DNA of 24,535 nucleotides, from NCBI GenBank assembly GCA_036401375.1, contig DASWVB010000011.1:1-24535 (forward strand). Reading direction: 5' to 3'. Positions 1 to 7,248 of this stretch are shown here, piece after piece. The translations under genes were made by a program, and so were the position numbers. A model generated the notes under the pieces. That model did not search any database. It was given only the letters and a program-made list of their open reading frames with translations, and was not told the DNA's origin. Every line of letters starts with the position of its first letter. The stretch's first letter is position 1. Origin of the DNA: DASWUZ01 sp036401375. Its GTDB lineage: Bacteria; Acidobacteriota; Terriglobia; Terriglobales; Acidobacteriaceae.

Positions 1-90
1 CACCGGGATAGGCCTGGCCGTCGCGGACGCCGCAGAGGGCAGCCCGCAAAGCCCCGCAACCAGGGCAATTGCATATAGAAGTCTTCTCAT
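1..90 (-). CDS. N-terminus of an exported protein (partial, runs off left edge)
   Basis: Reading leftward from an ATG at 90 gives 30 codons without a stop. The first 23 residues form a classic Sec signal peptide: basic start (MRRLL), hydrophobic core (YAIALVAGLCGL) and an AXA-type site (AASA) followed by TARPIPV. The mature part lies outside the window, so no function can be given. No strong Shine-Dalgarno is visible before the ATG. The product is predicted to be periplasmic or secreted. The open frame is short, but the signal-peptide pattern is unlikely by chance. Confidence 0.6.
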   Translation of the reverse strand, partial: MRRLLYAIALVAGLCGLPSAASATARPIPV

Positions 91-191
91 AGTTAACCGG
101 GGCGCAGGTCACTTGCAGCGCCCGTCAACTATAGCGAACCCGGACCACACCCTGCTGCTGCAGCAACCAGCTCCGTCTTGGCTCAGCAAGC

Positions 192-818
192 TCAGCGGGC
201 GCGAGTCTTGGCCTGCTTATCCCTCAGGCTTGCCGCCAAGGTGATCAGTTCGGCAAATACACTTGACTCGAAGAGGCTCTTCGCCCCGGTTTGCCTTCTC
301 AGCGCCGGCACCCGGCTTTGCAGGTCGCGATAGCCATCTGCCATTTGGGAGACATCCGGCCGGTCACCGCTCCGCACGAAGGCGTTCCGCAGCTCTCGCA
401 TCACGCCCTCGGCCGTGCCGTCGTGAATATTGAAGTCCGCTCCATTGAGGTCGCTGATCGACTTCTGCGCGCGATTGGTCACCGTCTCAAACACGAACCA
501 GGTATGACGGGCAGGGTGCGTCGTCGCCCAGCTCAGGGCCAATCCAAGCTCAAAGGGCATGTTAAAACGAGGTGTAGCAGGAGGAGTGCGGTTAAGCTGG
601 ACCCGAGAAAGGTCGTGGATCGAGTACCTGCACTTCCGAATCAGTTCGATGATCCGGTCCAGTCGCGCCGTGCCGCCCGGGATGGCGAGTGTCGCCTGGG
701 GAGTGAGACCAAGCTGCACCAGTCCCGAGATGTACGCCAGATACAGAGGCCCAAAGCGTGTGTCGTACGGGATGTTCAGGAATACGGAGTCGCGCTCAAC
801 GCGCTGCGGCCTTGGCAC
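192..818 (-). CDS. TIR/nucleoside deoxyribosyltransferase-like protein
   Basis: A 208-residue soluble protein with a GTG start. Near the N-terminus (11-36) it has a strand-then-helix segment, SVFLNIPYD followed by PLYLAYISGLVQLGL. Around residues 64-94 it shows CRYSIHDLSRV followed by PRFNMPFELGLAL. That arrangement resembles the 'I-x-D-L-T ... N-V-x-[FY]-E-L-G-x-A' signature of TIR-like and nucleoside 2-deoxyribosyltransferase-like folds, in which the Glu (here E90) is the catalytic position of NAD-glycohydrolase or ribosyltransferase enzymes. The fold call is inference from this motif only. The start overlaps the end of the upstream 91-residue HTH-like gene by 23 bp, so the two are almost certainly co-transcribed. 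The overlap suggests a regulator/effector or antitoxin/toxin pair. It could also be a nucleotide-sensing protein unrelated to defence. Confidence 0.6.
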   Translation of the reverse strand: MPRPQRVERDSVFLNIPYDTRFGPLYLAYISGLVQLGLTPQATLAIPGGTARLDRIIELIRKCRYSIHDLSRVQLNRTPPATPRFNMPFELGLALSWATTHPARHTWFVFETVTNRAQKSISDLNGADFNIHDGTAEGVMRELRNAFVRSGDRPDVSQMADGYRDLQSRVPALRRQTGAKSLFESSVFAELITLAASLRDKQAKTRAR

Positions 819-1071
819 GCTTTCCCGCTTTTCGGCTATCTGTCTTTGACGAAGACTTAGTCACCATTCCACCAGCCTTCTCCCGACCTTCACCTGACAT
901 CTCATCGCCCCGCACGTGACGATCAGGGGCTGCATGGCGGAATGCGCGCAAGCTAAATCCCTTGTGATCCACCAGCTCGAAGATCAGCTTCTGCCGTTCG
1001 CTGCTCAGCCCAAGCCGCGTCGCTATTTCCTTCGCTGACGGAATTGGAGTGTTCAGCTTCACAGACTTCAT
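796..1071 (-). CDS. small HTH-like protein, partner of the TIR-like gene
   Basis: A 91-residue protein. Residues 10-36 (IPSAKEIATRLGL, then SSERQKLIFELV) read like a short helix-turn-helix of the kind found in antitoxins and small repressors. The last 25 residues are rich in Lys, Arg and Ser, suggesting a disordered nucleic-acid-binding tail. It is the first gene of a two-gene unit whose second gene starts inside it (23-bp overlap). The ATG lies only 6 bp after a TATAAT, with no room for a Shine-Dalgarno, so the mRNA may be leaderless. A perfect dyad (1107-1123) sits just upstream of the expected -35 zone and may be its own operator. Exact family not recognised. Confidence 0.6.
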   Translation of the reverse strand: MKSVKLNTPIPSAKEIATRLGLSSERQKLIFELVDHKGFSLRAFRHAAPDRHVRGDEMSGEGREKAGGMVTKSSSKTDSRKAGKRAKAAAR

Positions 1072-1077
1072 GACGCG

Positions 1078-1083
1078 ATTATA
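1078..1083 (-). promoter_or_regulatory. -10 box (TATAAT) for the HTH/TIR-like pair
   Basis: The minus strand reads TATAAT, ending 6 bp before the ATG at 1071. The -35 hexamer at 17-bp spacing is poor (CACCGT). If used, transcription would start at or within a few bases of the start codon. Confidence 0.4.
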
Positions 1084-1106
1084 ACTCAGATTCTCAGCAG
1101 ACGGTG

Positions 1107-1123
1107 CTCACTTAGCAAGTGAG
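1107..1123. promoter_or_regulatory. perfect 7-bp dyad, candidate operator
   Basis: CTCACTT-AGC-AAGTGAG is a perfect inverted repeat with a 3-bp centre. It lies just upstream of the -35 zone of the HTH/TIR-like pair and about 100 bp past the BI-1 gene stop. An operator is favoured because there is no T-run, but a weak terminator for the BI-1 gene is possible. Confidence 0.4.
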
Positions 1124-1224
1124 TTCGCCCGACAGCAAGCACTCGCGCATCCGCAGCTACTTCTCAGGTGGGCAACTCCGAACGCAGCAACTCCGACCGC
1201 TTAATCCCGACCAGAAGGCCTCGT

Positions 1225-1887
1225 CTAGCTGCGCCGGCGCCCGCCCCCCAGCAGCTGCAGTAAAGCCAGGAAGATATTGATCCCGTCCAGATAAATCGAA
1301 AGCGACAGCGCGACCGCTGACTGTCCATCCCCACCCGCACGGATGCGCGCAAAATCAGCCACGGTCAACATGGTGAAGATGCCAAGCGTAAGCCAGGAGT
1401 AGGTACTCGGGCTCAGGAAGTGGAAGAACATGCTCGCGATCCCGAGCACGATCAGCACCAGCAGCCCCGCAAAGGCAATGCCCGCGATGCGGCGGTAGTT
1501 GATCTGGAAGAGGTAAGCGACGCAGGCCATGATCGCCATCCCCGCCCCTGTTGTGATCGCCGCCTCCAGCACCAGGCCGCTGCCAAAGCTCTGAATGTAG
1601 CGATGGATCAGCGGGCCGATCTCCCACCCCATGAAGTAGGTGAGCGCGAGAAAGAGGCTCAGAGCGAGCACCGGGCTGGTCCGGCGCGCAAAACGGATCG
1701 CGAAGATCAGGGCGAAGACAGCGATGATGCCGGGCAGCGTGCTCCACGCCGGCGCGGTATAGACGCCGGCAGCCGTGACCAGGAACCCGAAGGAAGTGAT
1801 AGCAAGGACCTTCGACAGCAGCGAGGCGGTCTCTTCACGAGGAGCATCGATGGTCGCAGGAAAGGCGCTCAGTTGGTTGTTCAGCAT
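1225..1887 (-). CDS. Bax inhibitor-1/YccA family membrane protein
   Basis: A 220-residue integral membrane protein with about seven hydrophobic helices spread over residues 25-215. The C-terminal segment SIYLDGINIFLALLQLLGG matches the hallmark last helix of the BI-1/YccA/YbhL family, including the buried Asp used in pH-dependent ion leak in characterised members. Length fits the family (210-240). In bacteria, members are linked to membrane stress, and YccA is known to interact with FtsH. A role here is inferred from family only. The start is supported by CAGGAGT seven bases upstream of the ATG at 1887. It is a single gene transcribed away from the galM-like gene. Confidence 0.87.
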   Translation of the reverse strand: MLNNQLSAFPATIDAPREETASLLSKVLAITSFGFLVTAAGVYTAPAWSTLPGIIAVFALIFAIRFARRTSPVLALSLFLALTYFMGWEIGPLIHRYIQSFGSGLVLEAAITTGAGMAIMACVAYLFQINYRRIAGIAFAGLLVLIVLGIASMFFHFLSPSTYSWLTLGIFTMLTVADFARIRAGGDGQSAVALSLSIYLDGINIFLALLQLLGGGRRRS

Positions 1888-2302
1888 TGACGTACTCCTG
1901 TTGGCTCTCTGACGATTGCGCCATCCATAGGACGCAGGTTTGCCGGGTTGGTGAGAGCCGATCCGGCTGCTTATTAGATTCGCACAAGCGTCGTTTCGGC
2001 GCTTCCACCCTGCAACAAATGGTAATGAGCGCCGGCAGCAGTCTCCGTTAATAGACAGGCGCCATCCCTGGGACCCATGTTGGGATCGAGGGTTGGGTTC
2101 GAGGGTTGCGTTCGAGGGTAGCGTTCGAAGTACGCGCGCTGAGCCGTCCTGCCCTGCCCTGTCCAGACCACCGGAAAGCGCAGACGCACCCTCGACCGGG
2201 TTAGAATGGGTGCGCTTTGCTACCTGGCGTCTCGCTCCCCGCGGAGCGTGGCTGGCAGGCAGCGATCATCTCGAACCTTCACCACCCGAGGACCCATCGA
2301 AC
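1888..2302. other. intergenic region between BI-1 and galM-like genes
   Basis: This 415-bp gap holds divergent control regions. It contains the BI-1 ribosome-binding site (1895-1900), a four-unit 13-bp tandem repeat (2085-2136), and a TAGAAT that could be a -10 for the lipoprotein gene (2202-2207, no good -35). The frame of the downstream gene stays open back to 2093, but that stretch reads through the tandem repeat and has no coding character, so I treat it as non-coding. Confidence 0.6.
2085..2136. repeat. four 13-bp tandem repeats
   Basis: Units are atcgagggttggg, ttcgagggttgcg, ttcgagggtagcg and ttcgaagtacgcg. The first three differ at few positions and the last is degenerate. They are placed about 170-220 bp before the galM-like start, and could be a minisatellite or a regulator-binding array. 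Confidence 0.75.
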
Positions 2303-3547
2303 ATGCCATCCGTCGTCAGGCTGACCCGCCGCAGTAATCGTTTCCTCCTCGCACTCACCGCCGCAACGCTGTTCGCGACCGGCTGCAAGATGTCAGAAAA
2401 GACCCCCGAAGCCGCGAAGACCGACGCAGCACCCGCTCCCGCGCAGACCTCCCAGATCAATGGCGAAGATGTAGTCAAGCTCCAGCGCAAGGCCACCGAT
2501 GCTGCCAAGCCGGAGTTTCTCTCCGCCACCGTGATCCCCGGCCGCGGGATGGACCTGATGCAGATCACCGCCAACATACCCGGCAAGGGCGAGATCCCCA
2601 TCCTCTTCGCGCCCTCCATCGAGGACGCCGCCGGCAAGCTCAACGGAGTACTCCCGGACGACCTGAACGGGAACGCCAGCTTCAAGTTCGGCGGAGTGTT
2701 CCTGGTTCCCTACCCCAACCGCATCCGCGGCAAGCTCTCCGCCGACGGCAAGACCATCACCACCAGCTGGAACGGCAAGCCGCTCACCCTACCCGCCAAC
2801 TGGCACGGGAAAAACGCCGGAGCCGAGCCTCATGCCATGCACGGCATGATCATGGCCACCAAGGCAGACGTGGTGAACACTACCACCGGTCCGGACGGCC
2901 AGACGGTCACAGGCATCATTCACGCCGGCAACTTCGGCGGATACTGGCCGTCGAACACCGACCTCACCATCACCGTCGCGCTCACCGGTGGAGCGGTCGA
3001 CGCCACCATCACGGCCAAAAACGTCGGCACCGAGCCTGAGCCGATGGCCATCGGCTGGCACCCCTACTTCGCCATCCCCAGCGGCGACCGCACCCAGGCG
3101 CGTCTGCACGTGCCGGGCGACAAGCTGGCGCTGGTCAATAACTACGATGACGTCTTCCCCACCGGCCAGATCGTTCCCGTGAAGACCTACGAGGGCGGCA
3201 AGTACGACTACACCGCGCCGGGCGGCAAGCCGCTCGGCAACAGCTTTCTCGACGACAACTTCTCTCACCTGCAGCGCACCGATGGCAAGGTCGTCGTCGA
3301 CTTGGCGGACCCCGCGGCCAACTATGGAGTGCATATCGAGGGTCTCTCGCCCGAGATCAAGACCGTTCAGGTCTACGCCCCGATCGACGGCCACCAGCAG
3401 TTCACCGCCATTGAAGAGCAGTACAACTTCGGCGATCCCTTCAACAAAAAGCTCTGGAAGGGCATGGACACCGGGATGGTAACCCTCGCCCCGGGCAAAT
3501 CCACAACCTGGCACGTCCGCCTTGAGCTCTTTACTCCTGGCAAGTGA
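2303..3547 (+). CDS. aldose 1-epimerase (galactose mutarotase)-like lipoprotein
   Basis: A 414-residue protein. I chose the ATG at 2303 because GAGGA lies 10 bases upstream and the protein then begins with a lipoprotein signal: RRSNR, a hydrophobic core and ATGC with the lipidated Cys at 28. A Pro/Ala-rich linker (about 35-50) leads into a galactose-mutarotase fold (about 65-412). Recognisable sites are YPNRIRG (137-143), MHG (H180), GWHPYF (H253) and IEEQ (E371). Their spacing matches the two catalytic His and one Glu of GalM, which interconverts alpha and beta anomers of aldoses. Placement outside the cytoplasm suggests it handles sugars released in the periplasm or at the surface. No sugar-pathway neighbours are present, so the substrate is unknown. 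Confidence 0.85.
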   Translation: MPSVVRLTRRSNRFLLALTAATLFATGCKMSEKTPEAAKTDAAPAPAQTSQINGEDVVKLQRKATDAAKPEFLSATVIPGRGMDLMQITANIPGKGEIPILFAPSIEDAAGKLNGVLPDDLNGNASFKFGGVFLVPYPNRIRGKLSADGKTITTSWNGKPLTLPANWHGKNAGAEPHAMHGMIMATKADVVNTTTGPDGQTVTGIIHAGNFGGYWPSNTDLTITVALTGGAVDATITAKNVGTEPEPMAIGWHPYFAIPSGDRTQARLHVPGDKLALVNNYDDVFPTGQIVPVKTYEGGKYDYTAPGGKPLGNSFLDDNFSHLQRTDGKVVVDLADPAANYGVHIEGLSPEIKTVQVYAPIDGHQQFTAIEEQYNFGDPFNKKLWKGMDTGMVTLAPGKSTTWHVRLELFTPGK

Positions 3548-3558
3548 GTATTGGGTAG

Positions 3559-3587
3559 CCTCCGGCGCTGGCAATCAGCGCCGGAGG
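3559..3587. terminator. strong hairpin between convergent genes
   Basis: CCTCCGGCGCTG-GCAAT-CAGCGCCGGAGG is a perfect 12-bp stem with a 5-nt loop. It starts 12 bp after the galM-like stop and ends 37 bp before the SDR stop on the other strand. There is no T-run on either side, so it is a terminator-like or mRNA-protecting hairpin that could serve both convergent genes. Confidence 0.6.
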
Positions 3588-3624
3588 TATACCGAGCCAG
3601 TCGAAGCCTGAAGGCGCATCCCGC

Positions 3625-4509
3625 TCAGTACTTCATGTTGTCCAGCGACTGGATCAATCCGGGACCGTCCGGCTTCCAACCCAGGGTCTCGCGGGTCCAC
3701 TCGCTCGATGCCGGCATGTCCATCGCCACAAAATGCCCAATGGCGCCGAAGTGTTCGGCAGCCTGCTCCGCAGCCAACGAAGCGACCGGCACCTTGAGCC
3801 CTCTACCGACCGACTCCGCGATCGCCCGCAACGACACGCCTTCTTCGGCGACCGCGTGGTACGTAGCAACCCCCGGCCCCGTCTTCTCGACCGCGAGCCG
3901 ATACAGGTGCGCCACATCCTTGAGCGGCCCCGCGGCCCAGCGGGCTGCGCCATCGCCGGCATACGCTGAGACACCTTTCTCGCGTGCGATCTCAATGAGC
4001 CACGTGACCAGGCCCTGCCTGCGCGTATCGTGCACCTGCGGCAGCCGCACAATCGCGACATGCACTCCTCGGGCGGCCACCGCCCTCGCCGCATGCTCCG
4101 GGCGGCGCGGCATCAGTGGTGAATCGACGGCCGGATCCGTCTCCTTGCGCACCTGCCCCGGAGCGCCGGCGGTGATCCCGATCCCTGAGGTCACGACCAG
4201 CAGCTTTCCTGGCTCCAACACCGACCCCAGTGCCTCGATCGCCTTGATCTCGTCCTGTGCGTTCTGCGCAAAGTTAGACCAGTCGTGGTTGAACGCCAGG
4301 TTCACCACGGCATCCATTCCCGTCGCGCCCCGCCGCAGGCAATCCAGATCGGTGAGGTCGCCATGAAGCACCTCAGCGCCCGCCTCCTTCAACTGCTCCG
4401 CACCCGTCACGCTCCGCGTAAGCCCCCGCACCTGGTGCCCAGCCTCCATCAGCTCCCTTACTAATTCCGTCCCGATAAAGCCCGTAGATCCCGTCACGAA
4501 TACACGCAT
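3625..4509 (-). CDS. atypical SDR / NAD(P)-dependent epimerase-like oxidoreductase
   Basis: A 294-residue protein with the extended-SDR Rossmann start MRVFVTGSTGFIGTELV (TGxxGxxG at 6-13) and the conserved acidic site after beta-3 (HGDLTD, about 49-54). The usual YxxxK catalytic pair is not evident; the corresponding stretch reads PRRPEHAARAV. This puts it among atypical SDRs, often annotated NAD-dependent epimerase/dehydratase, whose substrates are mostly unknown. The ATG at 4509 is preceded by a good GGGAGGA site. It is divergent from a tetR gene, a common arrangement in which the repressor controls the oxidoreductase. Loss of the catalytic Tyr/Lys may mean a binding or redox-sensing role. 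Confidence 0.82.
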   Translation of the reverse strand: MRVFVTGSTGFIGTELVRELMEAGHQVRGLTRSVTGAEQLKEAGAEVLHGDLTDLDCLRRGATGMDAVVNLAFNHDWSNFAQNAQDEIKAIEALGSVLEPGKLLVVTSGIGITAGAPGQVRKETDPAVDSPLMPRRPEHAARAVAARGVHVAIVRLPQVHDTRRQGLVTWLIEIAREKGVSAYAGDGAARWAAGPLKDVAHLYRLAVEKTGPGVATYHAVAEEGVSLRAIAESVGRGLKVPVASLAAEQAAEHFGAIGHFVAMDMPASSEWTRETLGWKPDGPGLIQSLDNMKY

Positions 4510-4629
4510 CGTATTTCCTCCCTTTGTTTACTGAATTACCGTCGCCACAAATCGCCAGAGCTAATTACGCGTGGAAGCCCAGTCCCTGTTTCCTGATCCC
4601 TGATCTCTACTCCTGACCCCTGCCTTCCA

Positions 4630-4657
4630 TTGACATTCGCGCCTGGGTTTCGATAAA
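4630..4657 (+). promoter_or_regulatory. sigma-70-type promoter of tetR
   Basis: TTGACA (4630-4635, perfect), 16-bp spacer, GATAAA (4652-4657). Predicted transcription start is near 4664, inside the first CGGAG-N5-CTCCG dyad, which suggests repression of the gene by its own product. Confidence 0.5.
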
Positions 4658-4658
4658 A

Positions 4659-4673
4659 CGGAGACACCCTCCG
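4659..4673. promoter_or_regulatory. candidate TetR operator O1
   Basis: CGGAG-ACACC-CTCCG, a perfect dyad covering the predicted tetR transcription start. The same arms and spacing recur 32 bp downstream. Confidence 0.5.
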
Positions 4674-4687
4674 ATTAATCAAGAGAT

Positions 4688-4708
4688 AACCGGAGCCAGC
4701 CTCCGGTT
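4688..4708. promoter_or_regulatory. candidate TetR operator O2
   Basis: AACCGGAG-CCAGC-CTCCGGTT, a perfect 8-bp-arm dyad with the same CGGAG-N5-CTCCG core as O1. Its centre is 32 bp from that of O1, about three helical turns, so both sites face the same side of the DNA. It ends 24 bp before the tetR ATG. Confidence 0.55.
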
Positions 4709-4732
4709 GCAGAATTTTCTACTGTGACAGCG

Positions 4733-5356
4733 ATGACAAAGAAGAGCCCGCCGCCTCGCAAACTCCGCGCCGACGCCCAGCGCAATCGCGAACTCATCCT
4801 GGCAGCAGCCAAGGACGTCTTCGCCCGCGATAGCGCCGCCGCCAGCCTGGACGACATCGCCCGCCAGGCCGGCGTCGGTCCCGGCACGCTCTACCGCCAC
4901 TTCCCTACGCGGGAGGCCCTCATCGAAGCCGTCTACCGCAGCGAAGTCGAGAAGCTGGCCGCCGCCGCCGGGCGCTTTGCCGCCACCATGCCGCCCCTCG
5001 AGGCCTTGCGCCGCTGGATGCTGCTCTTCATCGATCACGTCTCACAGAAGAAGCTCATCCTCCCCGCCATGGACACGCTTCCCGGCGGCGCAACCCGTCT
5101 CATCGAGGGCTCGCGCAACCTGGTCCAGGACGCGTTCCTTGGGTGCGTCCGGCGCGCCATCGCGAGCGGGGACCTGCGCCCCGATACAGACCCTGGAGAC
5201 TTCGTGCGCGCGCTGGTCGGCGTCTTCCACACCACGGCTACACCCGGCTGGGAGCAAAGCGCCCGCCGCATCGCAGACATCCTCATCGCCGGCTCGCGTC
5301 CGGTAACCGGCAGCAGGCAACGGACTAGCTCGACAAAGCGCGCGCGCAAAGATTGA
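4733..5356 (+). CDS. TetR/AcrR family transcriptional regulator
   Basis: A 207-residue regulator when started at the ATG at 4733; a GTG three codons upstream is the alternative. The N-terminal DNA-binding domain (about 14-60) has the TetR signature SLDDIARQAGVGPGTLYRHF followed by PTREALIEAVY. The C-terminal part (about 70-185) is the helical ligand-binding/dimer domain, ending in a basic tail (KRARKD). It is divergent from the SDR gene. Two identical-core dyads lie between its predicted -10 and its start, so autoregulation is likely and control of the SDR possible. The ligand is unknown. Length is normal for the family. Confidence 0.9.
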   Translation: MTKKSPPPRKLRADAQRNRELILAAAKDVFARDSAAASLDDIARQAGVGPGTLYRHFPTREALIEAVYRSEVEKLAAAAGRFAATMPPLEALRRWMLLFIDHVSQKKLILPAMDTLPGGATRLIEGSRNLVQDAFLGCVRRAIASGDLRPDTDPGDFVRALVGVFHTTATPGWEQSARRIADILIAGSRPVTGSRQRTSSTKRARKD

Positions 5357-5472
5357 CGCGGCAGCGGTAGACAGAGCGCTGCTCGATCCGACGCCACGCC
5401 CCGCGGGAACGGGCAAGTGACAGATATTTCCGTCAGCCGGTTGTCTGGACCCGCGTCTTCGCAGCCGTTCGT

Positions 5473-5501
5473 TTGACCACCCCATCACGCGGCCTTACCA
5501 T
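5473..5501 (+). promoter_or_regulatory. candidate promoter of tig
   Basis: TTGACC (5473-5478), 17-bp spacer, TACCAT (5496-5501). This would give a leader of about 95 nt before the TTG start of trigger factor. Confidence 0.4.
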
Positions 5502-5602
5502 GAGGAATAGAACGTCCAGCTCCGCACCGTAGCAGGCCAGCGCAATCGCACCCTGGCGGCGGCTCTCGGACTCCCTGGGCGAGCGCATCTGAAAGGCATA
5601 CG

Positions 5603-7117
5603 TTGAGCTCAACCGAAGTCATCAAACCACACGCCGAAGCGACCCCAGCCCGCGACTCCGACTCTTCGTCAAACGAGCTGCACCAGCAGCACGCCCCATC
5701 CCCGGAAGACAACACCGGCGACCACTCCGCAGACCACGACGGCCACAACGACGAGGGCCACGACCACGAAGATCACAACCACGGCGGCCACAACCACTCA
5801 GATCACGAAGGCCACACCCCGGCGCTGAACCCCGAATGCACCCGGGAAGTCGAGATCAACCTTCCCGCCGACGTCGTCTCGAAGCAGTTTCGCAAGGTCG
5901 TCAAGCGCTACCAGAAGCTCGCCCGCATTCCCGGCTTCCGCGCCGGCAAGGTCCCCGAGTCGCTCATCCGCACCCGCTTCGCCGACTCCATCCGTCAGGA
6001 CGTGATCGAGGCCGTGCTCCCCGGCGAGTTCAAGGCCGAGATCGAGAAGCAGGGCCTCAAGCCGCTCTCGCAGCCGCAGGTCACCGACATCCAGCTCGCC
6101 GACGGAGAACCGCTGCACTTCAAGGCTGCCTTCGAGGTGCTCCCCGAGTTCTCCGTCGAGGGGTATGAGGACATTGACATCCCGCGGCCCGACACCACCC
6201 TCACGGACGCCGAGTACCAGGCCGAGCTGGCGCGCGTCGTCGACTCCCGCTCCACCATGGAGACGGTCAACGAAGAGCGTGGACTCGAGAGCGGAGACTG
6301 GGCACAAATCTCCTTCAAGGGCGAGTTTGTGGATGCTGCGGCCGCCCCGGAGGTGGAAGACGATGCGGCTGCCGCCGAGCCGATCACGGGCGAAGATGTG
6401 CACATCCAGATCGGCGGGCCCGACACCCTGGAGTCGTTCAACACCGCGCTCACCGGCGCGAGGCCCGGCCAGGAGCTGAAGTTCGAGGTCGCCTACCCAC
6501 CCGCCTTCGGCGAACGCAAGCTGGCGGGCAAGACCATCGCCTACGACGTCGAGGTGAGGGCCATCAAGCGCAAGGCCGCCCCTGAGCTTAACGACGACTT
6601 TGCCCGCGAACTGGGCGAATACCAGACCCTCGATGAGTTCACGACTCAACTTCGCCAACACCTGGAAGAAGACAAGCGCCGCCGCCTGGAGTCGATGGCG
6701 CGCGACCAGATGATGGAGGCGCTCATCGCCCGCTTTCACTTCCCCGTCCCGGAGTACCTGGTCCAGCAGCAGGTGGATGCGCGCCTGGATCGCGGCCTGC
6801 GCGCCCTCGCCGCCCAGGGCATGCGCTCTGAAGACATGAGGAAGCTCGATTTTGACCGCCTGCGGCACGCGCAGCACGACTCTGCCTCGGCCGAGGTCAA
6901 GGGACTGCTGATCCTCGATCGGATTGCCGATGCTCAAGGTATCGAGGTCTCGGAGGAAGAAGTCGAACAAAACCTGCAACTTATCTCCGCACAGAGCCGG
7001 GAACCCCTGGAAACACTGCGCGCCCGTTTGACGGAGGATGGCAGCATCAATAGAATCCGGGAACAATTGAGAAGAGAAAAGACAGGCGCTGAACTGTACC
7101 GGAAACTGTCGTCCTAA
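5603..7117 (+). CDS. tig: trigger factor with His-rich N-terminal extension
   Basis: A 504-residue ribosome-associated chaperone and peptidyl-prolyl isomerase that receives nascent chains at the exit tunnel. Conserved sequence starts near residue 78 (ECTREVEINLP), with the ribosome-docking loop PGFRAGKVP at 110-118. A PPIase (FKBP-like) domain follows at about 235-345, carrying an Ala/acidic insert (about 250-272), and then the helical C-terminal chaperone arms. Usual length is 430-450; the excess is an N-terminal extension of about 75 residues with 11 His among residues 41-71, alternating with Asp, Gly and Asn. The start is TTG at 5603: an in-frame stop lies at 5501 and no ATG or GTG occurs between, while GAAAGG stands 6 bases before the TTG. 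First gene of the tig-clpP-clpX(-lon) block. Confidence 0.93.
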   Translation: MSSTEVIKPHAEATPARDSDSSSNELHQQHAPSPEDNTGDHSADHDGHNDEGHDHEDHNHGGHNHSDHEGHTPALNPECTREVEINLPADVVSKQFRKVVKRYQKLARIPGFRAGKVPESLIRTRFADSIRQDVIEAVLPGEFKAEIEKQGLKPLSQPQVTDIQLADGEPLHFKAAFEVLPEFSVEGYEDIDIPRPDTTLTDAEYQAELARVVDSRSTMETVNEERGLESGDWAQISFKGEFVDAAAAPEVEDDAAAAEPITGEDVHIQIGGPDTLESFNTALTGARPGQELKFEVAYPPAFGERKLAGKTIAYDVEVRAIKRKAAPELNDDFARELGEYQTLDEFTTQLRQHLEEDKRRRLESMARDQMMEALIARFHFPVPEYLVQQQVDARLDRGLRALAAQGMRSEDMRKLDFDRLRHAQHDSASAEVKGLLILDRIADAQGIEVSEEEVEQNLQLISAQSREPLETLRARLTEDGSINRIREQLRREKTGAELYRKLSS

Positions 7118-7248
7118 GCTCTTCCTGGTTACCTCCGCTGCCACATTCCCAGGCATCGCGAAAGTCAGTCTGCTCTGCTTTCGCATCCATCCAAGCACTT
7201 GACTGAAGAGCAACCGATAGCCCGCACAGGGCAGTGTAAAGGACAGCA

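Noticed and set aside
2093..2302. N-terminal extension of the galM-like gene
   Set aside because: The extra 70 codons cross the 13-bp repeats; the ATG at 2303 has a ribosome-binding site and immediately gives a lipoprotein signal.
5359..5380. GCAGCG-N10-CGCTGC as a terminator after tetR
   Set aside because: Short arms, long loop and no T-run; could easily be chance in high-GC DNA.
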